Source of the DNA: Erpobdella octoculata
Taxonomy: Eukaryota; Annelida; Clitellata; Hirudinida; Erpobdellidae
DNA length: 64,000 nt
NCBI GenBank assembly: GCA_963978895.1
Contig: OZ022243.1
Span: forward strand, 1,532,314 to 1,596,313
Direction of reading: 5' to 3'
Part shown: one piece after another, positions 24,001 to 41,812 of the stretch
How the letters are laid out: every line of letters starts with the position of its first letter
Numbering within the stretch: position 1 is the first letter of the stretch
Notes under the pieces: generated by a model
The model's database searches: none
Told to the model about the DNA's origin: nothing
What the model saw: only the letters and a program-made list of their open reading frames with translations
Made by a program: the position numbers and the translations under genes

Positions 24001-25160
24001 TTTTTTGCGTTTTCCAGCTAGTCTTGGCAAATTTCAATGTTGCATATGTTAAAGACATCTTCAGTACAAAGAATAACAACAAATGTTTGAAATTAATGAA
24101 ATTATCGACCAAAAGTTGTAGGATTTTGACGATGTCGCATGTCCCATCTCCCATATATCCATCGCTACATGTGGGAGCTGTAGCACGCAGTTTTTATTTT
24201 CAGAGTTTAATAACTAACTTCCCGTTACGGTTATATAGGAGTGCATTTAGGAAAGTTAGGAATCTATGGCGCAGCTCATCGCTATATTTCATTGTGAAGG
24301 TTCTACTAATGATTCAATTAAATCAACTGCTTAATTATAGCTACGCGTGCTGCTTCCAAACAGTTGCTGCTGGACATACGGTAATCCGTTTGATCCTGAT
24401 GGCGATTACATGCTTAACTAGGTAACAAACTTTTGTTTGTAATACATCAAAAGATTCCACAAACATTGAAGCTGGTGACATTAAATAAAATAAGACGTAA
24501 CTCTCGGTATGACATGGACGATGTCACGCCGGCTTCCCATTCATAACAATCGCAATTGTTTTATTTAGTGCCTGAGAGAGGTGTGTTCCATATATATTTC
24601 CCCTCAATGAAATGGCGCAGCCATCTATTTGAAGTTCTTTATTCGGTTAATTATTGATTACAAAAATTTCAAATGCTATTAATTAATTTGTTTAATCTTA
24701 AATAAGTGAATTACTATCGCATAACTAACATTACACAACCAGTACAAACAATTCCCAGATTTAATTCTCTCGCCGTTTTATAAACATTAATTAAGTAATC
24801 ATTCCCCCTGCGTACCTGTCTTAACACCTCTTAATTGTGCAATTAATTAAGTTACAGTCCACCAGATGGGGCCAACTTTCGAGCCTGCTTAGTGCTTATG
24901 TTCACCAGACTATGTAATAAAGCGCTAACTTTCAAAAGCCATGCGGCCTCAACTACTAATACCATCGTAAGTCTCGTGCGTCAACATAAACAAACTTCGA
25001 TTACGCACATGTGTTTTCAACACGCACACGCATTACTTATTCACACACGAACACAAACATATGCATGTACACACATACATACACACACACACACACATAA
25101 ACACACACACTTTTCACGCACGCTGTCCAACGAGACACAGAGGTCTTTATTTTGAATAAT
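21041..25160. other. Gene-poor AT-rich region
   Basis: No exon with convincing coding character is seen. The region holds the 3' UTR of the small membrane-protein gene and a hAT-type MITE (22077-22421). It also holds a (CA)n tract near 25075-25100. A GC-richer patch at about 23870-23990 ends in a C/T-rich acceptor-like site but leads into no convincing ORF. Confidence 0.45.
22077..22421. mobile_element. Non-autonomous hAT-type element (MITE) with 8-bp target duplication
   Basis: The left end reads CAGGGACGTTAATT and the right end AAATGACGTCCCAG, imperfect inverted termini. The flanking 8-mers are CTTTGAGT (22069-22076) and CTCTGAGT (22422-22429), a 7/8 match. The interior is G/C-rich with GGGCCC words. 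An 8-bp duplication is the hAT signature. No transposase ORF is present. Confidence 0.7.
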
Positions 25161-25430
25161 AGGCCACTCGGCTTTGTGCACGAGCGCGGCGAGTCTCGTT
25201 TGAATAATAAAACTGGCCGAGCCATCTACCAGGCCGCCATCTCCGGTAGCTCTACCGACTACTACCGAGTTGTTGTTAATGTTATCCAGTCGCGAGGACG
25301 ATAATAAGTGTTTTGTTTACTCTCGAATTTTTCGGTCATATTCTCGGTTTTACGAGACGGGCTGCGGTGTCTTTGGTGTGTTTACAAACAAGATGAATCG
25401 TCACTGATTGGAGTTTACCTGTTCACGTGA
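25160..25430 (+). promoter_or_regulatory. Candidate promoter / non-coding first exon
   Basis: This is a CpG-richer patch (GAGCGCGGCGAGTCTCG, CCAGTCGCGAGGACG) in AT-rich DNA. It ends with a strong donor-like GTGAGTGT after CTGTTCAC. Nothing coding precedes the donor. It could be the 5' non-coding exon of the formin, whose first coding exon has an acceptor at 33326; this is an inference from position only. Confidence 0.2.
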
Positions 25431-25789
25431 GTGTCAAATTTGTTCGAATTGAATTGAATTTTAGGCGAATTAGATGTATTTATTCTTTGAATTTATTCTT
25501 TGGCTATGAATTGTAAATTGAGCGTATTTTCAGAAATCGTTAGGTTACACATTTAGCGTATACACGGCAACTTTAGATTGTATAGAATAGATACCAATTG
25601 TCCATAATTTATAATCATTTATAATGTAGTATTATCGCACGTGTAACAAAACAATTAATTTGCTTTCGTTGAAGATAAAATTATTTACTTTATCTACTGA
25701 TTTATAGCGATCACGGTATCAGGAACGGTAGAGTATAATTTTAATAATAATAATGGTAACCAGCTGGATAAACATCAAACCTTCAAATA

Positions 25790-25830
25790 ATGGACTTCTT
25801 AATTAAACAAGTTTTAATTAAGAAGTCCAT
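25790..25830. repeat. Perfect 18-bp inverted repeat with 5-nt loop
   Basis: The left arm ATGGACTTCTTAATTAAA (25790-25807) and the right arm TTTAATTAAGAAGTCCAT (25813-25830) are exact reverse complements. They are separated by CAAGT. The result is a strong hairpin in otherwise unstructured AT-rich DNA. Confidence 0.9.
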
Positions 25831-26721
25831 GACGTCCCGAATCGACTGCAATTCAGTAGCTGTCAATTATTTATAAATTTATACATTTATATTTAAAAAA
25901 ATTGACTTTTACGAAGCAAAACATTGATAAAGCTCATTTTCCACCGGCGGCGAGGGATTGAAAAAATTATATTCTTTTTCTAAAATGACTTTCTTTGTTG
26001 TCTATGGTATGATAAATAATAAAAAACAGAGCTTAGAGACAGAAGTAATTTAATATCAAGCGCTTTTGAGGTCAAAAAGCAAAAAAAACCCTACGATATA
26101 CTATATACTCCAGTATCGATTAGAATAATGATGATGATTTTTGTTATATTTTTCTTATACAAATAATCGAATTGGGTATTCATAACGACTGTCACTAATT
26201 TATCACTTTTGACTTTTGATATAATGTTATCGCAACTTGCCATGATTTATTGTTTGTGTGGCTGTTGCTGACGAAAAATATTACTTTTGTTGAAAAATTT
26301 GCTCTATAATTCCTTTTTTTTAATTCCTATAATAGACGAATTCATATTATAACAGATCTAAAATTTAATGAAGTTTCAAATTGGTCAAAGTTTCCAAAAT
26401 GCGCATGAAATTGTTGTTTAATTTATGTACATCGTTGATTATAAGAAACCATTTATTTCTTGAATCCGGACAATCAATCACGTCTTCCATTCTTCTCTTT
26501 ACTTTGAAATCCTGGGGATTTTAATGGCTTGAATATACCTACATACAATCACAATCTCTTTTATTTGTGTTTTTAATGTATACATGTATGTCTCTAACAA
26601 TGTATGTAACATGTAACTATTGTAAACATTATTGTTTTTTGAGTTACGTAAATACGTCTAAGTGGCGTCATTTTTCTGTGTCTACTGTTAGCAACCATAA
26701 CAGACAATCAATATAGAAAAG

Positions 26722-26865
26722 CAAGGATATCTTGATTATTCTTGATATAACATATGTCATACTTATAAAAATCTTGATGTAACTATGACGTAATTGAATA
26801 AATTGTCTGGGCATACTAGAGCAGGTTGTGGATCCAGTTGTTATATGCATATCAAGATATCCTTG
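26722..26865. mobile_element. MITE, 144 bp, perfect 15-bp TIRs and perfect 8-bp TSD
   Basis: The element starts CAAGGATATCTTGAT and ends ATCAAGATATCCTTG, exact reverse complements. The 8-mer TAGAAAAG occurs directly on both sides (26714-26721 and 26866-26873). The 8-bp duplication and CAAGG termini fit a hAT-derived MITE. The interior has no coding capacity. The perfect TSD suggests a fairly young insertion. Confidence 0.85.
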
Positions 26866-26999
26866 TAGAAAAGCATTCCTGTTCTATCTGTTCGTGAAAG
26901 AGTTCTATTGCATGTTTCGGAAAGAATTTTAGATAGACATGGAATGAAGGTGTTTACACGCGGTTTACCGTTAAACGACATATTTAAATATTTATATTT

Positions 27000-27170
27000 A
27001 GAAATTTAAATTTTTAATATATATAATATTTTTAATATATATAATATTTTTAATATATATAATATTTTTAATGTATATAATAATTTTAATAAATATAATA
27101 TTTTTAATATACATTTTTAAATTTTCATACTTTAATATTTATATTTAAATATTTTTAAATATTTATAAGC
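27000..27170. repeat. AT-rich minisatellite
   Basis: Repeated units of the type TTTTTAATATATATAATA follow one another with small changes, then degrade into TATTTAAATATT-like sequence. Confidence 0.8.
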
Positions 27171-27724
27171 GACTTTTTTTTAATTTATCATAGCATTTGA
27201 GTTGTAGTGATTCGTTACTGACTGACTTAATGTCAGTAGAGATGAGTTTCTTTTTGGGCGGGTTTTTGGCATGAAACAAAACTTCATCGAGATATCGAGT
27301 TCTTATTCAGTAAAAGTTGCGAAATCTCGAAAGAATGGAATTCTTAGTAGTAGAATTCTATTTCGAAATTATTCGTGTATAACATCGTTTTTAATAATTC
27401 TAATTAGGCAAGAAATTCAAAGAGTTTCTTGTTTTGCACACACTATGAGAAGTGCACTGGGAATGGGTACTGAATACTGAATAACTATAATAATGAAATG
27501 TACCAAAAGAAATAAACTTAATTAACATTAGAAAGCGTTACTAGGTGTAATATAGAAAATTTAAAAAAAAATTTAAAAAAAAATTATTGGATGGCTGAAT
27601 TGTCTTTTTTTATATCAAACGAAATACGATGAGAGAGATGATTTAATGGTCCAGTTTTTCACATCCCTTCACTTTTCCACTTCCGCAACCGTGTGTGTGT
27701 TTGCATTGGATCTCATTCACCGAT

Positions 27725-27727
<3 letters not shown>

Positions 27728-27804
<77 letters not shown>
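27728..27804. repeat. (CT)n microsatellite
   Basis: An almost perfect CT dinucleotide tract of about 75 bp. Long open frames through it are artefacts of the repeat. Confidence 0.95.
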
Positions 27805-27807
<3 letters not shown>

Positions 27808-27931
27808 TTTTTCCATTTCCTCTTCTCTTTTTTCTTTATTTTGGTTTTTATGCTTTCATCGTTTTACTCTTTTATGTCTCCTCCTTCTATATTCTGAACT
27901 TTAACTAAAAACTTCAAGTGTTGCAACAAAA

Positions 27932-28015
27932 TCATTGTCATCGTCATCATAATCATCAACATCAACATCATCATCGTCATCGTCATCATAATCATCAACA
28001 TCAACATCATCATCG

Positions 28016-28054
<39 letters not shown>

Positions 28055-28095
28055 CCATCACCACCATCATCATCATCATCATCATCACCACCATA
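27932..28095. repeat. (CAT)n microsatellite with higher-order unit
   Basis: CAT triplets. The first part contains a duplicated compound unit (CGTCATAATCATCAACATCAA-like, spaced about 36 bp) before a purer CAT run and CAC variants. Confidence 0.92.
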
Positions 28096-28297
28096 ATCTC
28101 TATCTGTAAATTTTTCTCCGCATTTTTTACGAACCTTCTCGGAATACCCCGATAATTACGACACGAGCATTACTCTCACTAAATTGCCACCGGGTCAAAA
28201 GTTCAACATCGGAACGTTAATAATTTCCTTTGCACAGTTAGACCCTCGAACCGAGTGACCCGTGCTTGTGGTTGGGTAATAATTAGGCTCTGCGCCT

Positions 28298-28320
28298 AGC
28301 TAGCTAGCTAGCTAGCTAGC
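28298..28320. repeat. (CTAG)n short tandem repeat
   Basis: About five to six copies of CTAG, a self-complementary tetranucleotide. Confidence 0.9.
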
Positions 28321-28881
28321 GTCCCTAGCAACGCCATGCCGGCTGACTATATAAACGTACTAAAGTTTTGATAACATAATTTATAGTCATTTTTCATTTT
28401 TCTACGATAAATAATGATACACACGATAGAAATAAAGTTGCAATAAAACTAATAAACGCTACCCTAGCGGTTTCGGAGATAAGCTGTGTCATCGGTTTAA
28501 AAAGAACATCGAATGAAATAACAAATAACCGAACAAGGACGTGAGGGAATGCTGCAATCACGGATCTTTCGATTCTTTCGAGTAACAATAATAATCTGGT
28601 GAGCTTCAAATTTCTCTCTCCTTTCACATTATCGTAGGTGTTTTATTCTCACCCTCTCCCAACCTCCCCCTGCCCCCCCAGCCCGGCCCAGACTGAACCG
28701 CGGGCCACGTCGTAAACTATCCGATGCGAGAGTGGCGTTTCGAATTCGAAAATTTCGTTATATTTCGCTTCGGTCGAATGTGCTTCTAATAGGACTTTTT
28801 CGATTTTCGGATGAATTATAATTATTACGCGTGCGCAAAGAAGCCATCGTTACTTTTTCCGGTGAAAATTAATAGGCTCCG

Positions 28882-28980
28882 TTAGAATTAAGGAAATAAT
28901 AAAAGTTTATCTAGTTAGAATTAAGGAAATAATAACAGCTCATCTTGTTAGAATTAAGGAAGTAATAACAGTTTATCTAG
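28882..28980. repeat. Three-copy tandem repeat, ~37 bp unit
   Basis: GTTAGAATTAAGGAA(A/G)TAATA recurs three times, followed each time by an A(A/C)AG(T/C)T(T/C)AT word and TCT(A/T)GTT. The copies differ by a few bases. Confidence 0.85.
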
Positions 28981-29398
28981 TTTTTTTCTACAACAACAAC
29001 AACAGGTCTTGTAGAAGTTAGTCGTCTTTAGTGGTCGCCGGGAGTCAATGGTTACTAATTAAAACTCGCTTGTTTTAATAATTACGTAATACGTTAATAA
29101 TACAAATAATAATGCAATTGTTTTAAATAAATCAATATATTTACAGAGCTGTAAATATTTACACCGATGAATTAAATTACGGCGACATTAATTGAAAACT
29201 CCGCTCTCGACGGATTTGGTGACACTTGATGGTGAGTGACACACGAGGATCAGCTGTTGTCACACTGTGTTCTTCAAGTCAGCTGCTGGAGGTCACAACT
29301 CAGTCATTACTTACGGATGGTCACAAGTTTCTTTCTTTCTTTTTTTCCATACTCTTTCCCTCTTTCAATCTTTCTCTCTGTCTCATTTTCTATATTTT

Positions 29399-29621
<223 letters not shown>

Positions 29622-30113
29622 AGTGAGAGTGGATCTTACTGGAAACGTCTTTACTTGCTGTTCCAGCATGCATAAGACGACAAGATATTAATTAGTTCGC
29701 ATCAGAATGACTTGCAATACAACGTTTGACGCATGCATCGTCCACACATGTCGCAGGCGAAACTGTGCCTGCCTGGTAGGTAGGTAGGTAGGTAATCTAA
29801 CATCTGTGATCCAAGTGGCGTCCTCAATGGCTCCTACTGTTTGAGACTAATCCCTATCCCTATATATATATTTTTTTATCAATTTTGTCTTATTTGAACG
29901 TAATTGCTTTTAAATCTGATTGTACGGCTGTTTGCTCTTGCTGTTAAGTCGATCGTGAGTATTATTTGTTTTCCTGATCGTTTAAGGATTTAATTATATT
30001 TAGGGACGAATACTAATAGAGTTACAAATGAACTCAGGATAGTCACGAACGGTTTAAATCATGCCAATTTGAAAGGCTGCTGCCTGCATCTTTTTCTGTT
30101 TGTCAACCACGCC

Positions 30114-30190
30114 CACCATCACTACCATCATCATTGTCGTCGTCATCATCGTCATCGTTATCGTCGTCGTCATCGTCGTCATCGTCATCG

Positions 30191-30270
<80 letters not shown>

Positions 30271-30280
30271 TCCATCTTCA
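30114..30280. repeat. (ATC/GTC)n microsatellite
   Basis: Mixed TCG/TCA triplets become a pure ATC run. The His- and Met-rich frames across it are artefacts. Confidence 0.95.
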
Positions 30281-31251
30281 TCATCGTCAATCTCAATAAT
30301 TAGAAAGAAATAAAACAGAGTGCATATTTCCCCTTAAACATCTTTCGGATATTTATAGAAAAAATGTTGAATCACGTGGTCTTGTTGACCTGTATAAATT
30401 ATCCCGAAAGTTATTCGCAACGTTTTTGTAACTCTCTGAAATGTTGAGAATTAATTCGCATTCCGATTGGTGTTCTGTTGACCTATAGTGTTGGGGTCGT
30501 TCGGGTCTCTCCATGCACTAACTCCTCATATCAATGACATGGTTTATTTTATATAATTTATTCATATAGAAGAATTTTAGTTTTTTTTTGTTATTGATTT
30601 ACCGACTGAGTATGTGACGTATCTCGTAGTTATGTTATCGACATCGACCAAATTTGGCTGCTGAAACTAAAATTTATTTGAAACTTCATTTGCGATCGTT
30701 TGTTGAATATTTTTTATTTAACTTCTGTGGCTTGCTCACTGAAGTTTTTTCTACAAAACAATTTTAAATTATAATAAACCCGAGTGATAAATTAGCGGAA
30801 ATATAAAACAGTCCGCAGTGCTGCCTCACCTGGGAAAAGAGAAAAGTTTTCACCTGATATAAATTAACATAAAACGGATGTCACCACCATTTGTCAACAC
30901 GTGTTATACATATGGGTGCGTTACACTTTAATACTTGCAATGATCCCTTGCAAGACATCTATCGTTACATTTCTGACGAATTAAGTAAGCATAATACAAA
31001 ATTATTATTTTTTTTAATATTTACCGGAATACTTGTTACAATTTAGTTTATTTCTCGGATATAAGGGATTTTAATATTTGAGAACATGTTTTTAACAGTG
31101 AAAAATGGCTTATCGGCCCTTCAAAACGATTGATGGCGATTTGCACATTTTGCGTTTATTATTGCGTAACCCTATTCGTGTCCGAGTCAACATGATTATT
31201 TCTGATTTATATCGGACACTCCGTATTGTTATATTCATCCCGTTGAAGCTT

Positions 31252-31311
31252 TCAAATAAAATCCCGGATCAACGGAGTTATTTTAAATCAAATCCCGGAT
31301 CAACGGAGTTC
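31252..31311. repeat. Short direct duplication, ~29-bp period
   Basis: AAATCCCGGATCAACGGAGTT occurs twice in tandem, separated by ATTTTAAATC-type spacer. Two copies only. Confidence 0.85.
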
Positions 31312-31429
31312 TTTCATCTACCACTTGGGACCGCGTATAATCATTATTATAATCTGGACCTGCAATTGAGTCTCCAGACTGAACATCTGGTTGGTCTGTG
31401 GTGGTCAGATGAATTTGTCTTCTTTTCCC

Positions 31430-31565
31430 ATGCTGATGATGGTGATGTGATGATGATGACGATGGCGGTGGTGGTGATGGTTATGATGATGATAGTGATA
31501 GTGATGATGATGACGATGGTGGTGGTGTTGATGATGAAGAGGACGACGATGATAATGATGGTGAT
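31430..31565. repeat. (GATGGT/GATGAT)n degenerate microsatellite
   Basis: GAT/GGT triplets with scattered substitutions. A Met/Val-rich frame through it has no independent coding evidence. Confidence 0.9.
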
Positions 31566-31946
31566 GTTCGGTTTATTTGCATGACAACTGATCACAAGAC
31601 TTTTTTCACACGGACAAATTCTCCCGGGATCAGTTGTCAAACAACCACTAGCTTATCGAGGCCTCATTTATCTGAAGACACCATCCTATTTTACTATTTT
31701 ATGTCGTATTCTTTCTTTCCATCATCGCTGTCTCTGTTTCCAATCGTTTCTGAGAAGCACTTCCATCTTTAATTGCTCGTTGCCTGCGCCAAGGACCCCC
31801 CCATATCGATGCCTTGCGATAAAGCATTTAATAACTAATAACGATTGATCTCTTTCTATAAAAAGATCGTATGTCGAGTTTAATTCGTCTCGCTCTTTGT
31901 TAGTTCATTCTCGATCGCTTGAAACTTACGACCATTGAAAACACGC

Positions 31947-31988
31947 TCGTTCGTCTCCGTACGAACATGTTCGTACGGAGACGAACGA
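31947..31988. repeat. 42-bp perfect palindrome, no spacer
   Basis: The 21-bp left arm (31947-31967, starting TCGTTCGTCTCC) is the exact reverse complement of the right arm (31968-31988, ending GGAGACGAACGA). The centre is GAACATGTTC. The arms are moderately GC-rich and not simple repeats. It could extrude a cruciform or bind a dimeric factor. Confidence 0.95.
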
Positions 31989-32642
31989 CACGCTCTAGCG
32001 CTGGTCGGTTCGCGATTGTTCGCTCCGAACGAAACCAGAGACTGAGTCACGCAATCACGACGCCTGTGGAATGGAGTGCTTTATTTAAGAGTGTCCTTCT
32101 CCTCCAGCTATAATGACGCATTGTACCTTGATGTGCTTCTCTTCTAGTCTTAGCAGTGTTACGTGCTTGAAGACTTGAAGAGTCGGGCGATGTTTGGCTA
32201 TGCAAACGCATAAAAAAAAGAAAGTTATGCAGATCAACGAAATCATGCAGCTATATATAAATCACGTGCTTGTACAGAACCACAGCTGTTAAATCTTTTA
32301 AACGGGCACAATATTGAACACTCTGATCCGCATAACAGTTTGAATTAAAACACGAACAACTTAGGATTAAACGCGTCACCTCAACTCCTTAAAACTCTTT
32401 TCAAATGTTCTTAAAATGATCGTTTGCTTCTTCAGCTGACAGAATTTGACGCTTCCCTAACCCATATAACCTCTGGAGACGGCTTTATTTCATCTAATCT
32501 CTTCGGCGGTCTGTGAGAGATGTGATAGCTGCTAGCTGGTTCTGCGTGTGGCAGCATAATGGATGGAGCCCGAGATGTCTTAGTCGCGTATGAGTTACAA
32601 AAACTAGAGTTTCGCGATTTACTGCCACGCTGAATACCAGGC

Positions 32643-32858
32643 CGTTGTAGTTGTAGTTGTAGCTGTAGTTGTAGTTGTAGTTGTAGTTGTAGTTGTAGTT
32701 GTAGTTGTTCTAGTTGTAGTTGTTGTAGTTGTAGTTGTAGTTGTAGTTGCAGTTGCAGTTGTAGTTGTTGTAGTTGTAGTTGTAGTTGTAGTTGTAGTCG
32801 TAGTCGTAGTCGTAGTCGTAGTTGTAGTTGTAGTCGTAGTCGTAGTTGTAGTTGTATA
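32643..32858. repeat. (GTTGTA)n hexanucleotide microsatellite
   Basis: About 35 copies of GTTGTA with GTTGCA, GTCGTA and GTTCTA variants. The Gln/Leu- and Asn/Tyr-repeat frames on the minus strand arise from it. Confidence 0.95.
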
Positions 32859-33392
32859 TTGCGAATTGTCCTTTGATGCTCAGGCGCAGATGTTGGTGTG
32901 ACGATGAAAGTCGAAGTGACGGCATGTAAAATATATTTTATGGAATGCAAAGTACAGTTTCGGAGCGTGCATCAGAGGAACGTCGGCCCGACTTACGACC
33001 GAAGAGGGGCGTGAATCTTTTATTTTATTTTTTATTTTATATCGTTTAAACCGTTTGTGGTTTTTTTTCTTCTTTGTTCCTCGTTGTTGTTCGAACGTCG
33101 TCGCCAATGTTCACGTCAACGTCGTGTCACACATGGAGTCACATGTGTTTTTCTTAGAAGAAGTTTTGTGTTCATGTTAAAGTTATTTGCTATCCCTGGG
33201 AAAGCCTATGGGAGGAGGCGGGGGGGGGGGGCAACGAGGCTGCGGTTTCGCAGAGAGCAAAAATGAATCCTAGCAGGTCAAGCGACGGAGGATTTCATGT
33301 TGTGTTTTTTTTTTCATTTTTAACAGAAACCATCGTAGGAAGTGGAGAGAAAAAACTGAAACTTCCATCGGCATACGGGCGATAACACTTAA

Positions 33393-39463
<6,071 letters not shown>

Positions 39464-41812
39464 ATTTTTTATATTTTTATTTTTATTGACAGAATCTGAA
39501 TCTCCTGACTGTTTCACGGCTACAGCTATCGCAGCCAGCAATCACTCTAAAAGTTTCTTTGTTGCACATGCAATCTCTTAAGTGTTGTTGTTTTCATTAT
39601 TGCAAGTTTTTCTCCCCTGCTACCTCTGTTTGTAATTAAGTTAAGTCAGATGTTTCACGAAGTGCCTAATAGTTATTGAGTTTTTCGACTTACAAGATTG
39701 TACTTGCTTAAGTTTTTTTTTTAAACAATTTTTATACCTGTTTGACTTTTAAGACTATTAAAACTTATCAGAAGATCGTTAGCTTGTGAGAAAGTGTGTG
39801 TGTGTGTGTGTATACTTGTGGATATATCCTCTATTTGGCGATTTGTTGTTGTAATAGAATGTCTTTTACTGTGACCGTTACTCTAGCTGATGAACTGTCA
39901 ACGTCAACACGAATATATATATTTTTGAATCTGAACGAGCTGGAATATAATTCATCAGAGAAGCAACATTTGTTTAAAAATGAGTAAAACGCAATGCGAT
40001 GAAGTGCTTAACGGCTTTCAAGCAAGAGTGAGTGTTGGCTGCTAGAGGTCAAAGTGGCACTGGTGGCATGACCTTAAAGCACTTAATTGTAGACAGAAAG
40101 GTCTGAAGCTCTATAACCCGCTGGCGTTACCAGCATTGATTATAAGCGTTTCAAAGAGCTGGATAGGCGACCTTATAGACTGCCATGGTAAAAATCATAA
40201 GACAAAAATTGAAAAGAGATGCAAACATTTTTCCAGAGTATTCAGGGCCTAAATAGTTATGTTTAAGGTGAATTGATTGTCAGGTATTTGGACACAGTTA
40301 GTAACAGGTCACACGGCTGACACACTGACTTAGGAGGTTCAATAGATGGAAGTTAAGATAGATAGAAGTAAGGCTAGAATAGAAACGGTTAGCCACTGAT
40401 ACGAGCAGCATTTATTTATGGATGTGGTAATATTTTTTAACCCAATCAGCAACCGCCCGTATTAATTTCCAATAATACGAATGGAAAATAACATAATGCA
40501 AATAATTATATTTTTTAAATGCTGTGTTATTAACTATTATGAATTTAAATCAGCTCTCTGGATCATAATTTAAAATTCTGATTGCTTTTTAAAACTATGT
40601 CTTGTACACCACAATTTCTACAAAATTTACATACAATGTGTACAGTTTGATACTAAGCGTATACCCGTTTTTTCCATTATAATATTTGTAAAAAATGCAA
40701 AAACTGGAGTTTTACTTTTTTCTTAAATTACCAGAACGTAACGAAATAAACACTGGAAGATCGGACAGGCAGTTTCTATTATAATACGCTCTGTGCTTAC
40801 TGGAGCGTTCAACTTCGACACTATACTAATAGTCGCTCTGTTCAGCGACTTTGCTGTGTCTAGCATGTTTGCTGGGAGATTAAGAACAATTCTAGGCAGT
40901 TAATCTTCGATATTGTCAAAAACCGAGCATGTAAAAAAATTCTCAGACGAGTTGGCGTCGTCATGACAACGATCAGCCATTTAGTATCGTTGACGTTTGC
41001 TACTGTAGAAAAAGAAAACTAAATGCTTACAGAAACAGAGAACACACACTTTTAAGAAATGCTTGAATGATTTTTTATTCTAAAATAAATAGAATTGTGA
41101 TGTTGAATAGTGTGGTTTGAAACACTCATGTTATTAAACAGTTGATGTTTCACCAACTTCTTTTTTAAAAATAAGGTTTTCATTGCCAGAATAAAACTGC
41201 AAACACGTCATTAACTTTTCAACTAAACTTTCAAAATTGCAAATTATTAGTTCTAGTGTTTGAAAAAAAACTACACTCAACGGTTAGTTGTTTAAAAAAA
41301 AAAAACTAGTGTCTACTAATGTGCAAACATAACATAAAATATAAGAAAAATCTGAAAAAATGTAATCAAAATAGATTTATACAAAAACAATAACTGGTAT
41401 GTAACCTTTTCTAATATAAATAGTAATTTTTTTATTATAGTTTTTTAACAAATATTTTTTTATTATAAAAAATAGAATTATTTATTCAGCTCATCGCCCC
41501 TGTACAGTACTTACAAGTCGGCTGGTGATTAGCATGTTGTATCTTGTACAGATGTGCTTCGTTGGAGTTATGAATTTATCAGTAATGAACAACAAAAATA
41601 ACAATCACTTTTGTTTTTTTGTTTTTTTTTAAACGCATACATCAATTTTTATATTTGCACACACAAGTTCTAGTTATTGTTTTTTATGTGCTTCGATGAA
41701 GCCAATATCATTTAAACAGGAATTTATAAAAAGTTCACTTTTTCCAACTTTTTCCAACTTAACGTCAACTTTTGAGTAGTGGAGCTCAGAACAAATTTCA
41801 ATTTATCAGTGA
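39464..41812. other. Formin 3' UTR and intergenic DNA before the fibrinogen gene array
   Basis: The first ~300 bp is probably formin 3' UTR, with ATTAAA at 39757-39762 as a candidate poly(A) signal. A short (GT)n tract lies near 39796. The remainder is AT-rich with no exon seen. Confidence 0.5.

Noticed and set aside
24024..24425. 133-codon plus frame preceded by an acceptor-like site
   Set aside because: It starts at TTG, has no motif and no matching donor or upstream exon. Left unannotated, though transcription cannot be excluded.
27693..28109. Open frames through CT and CAT repeats (Ser/Leu-, His- and Met-rich)
   Set aside because: They are produced by the microsatellites and have no unique coding sequence, splice signals or domain.
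28394..28627. 77-codon hydrophobic minus frame
   Set aside because: No homologue recognised, no splice context, and base composition like its surroundings.
31105..31584. 159-codon plus frame
   Set aside because: The C-terminal half is the GAT/GGT repeat; the N-terminal half has no recognisable motif.
32432..32950. 172-codon minus frame rich in Gln/Leu/Arg
   Set aside because: Created by the (GTTGTA)n repeat; the flanks show no coding bias or start context.
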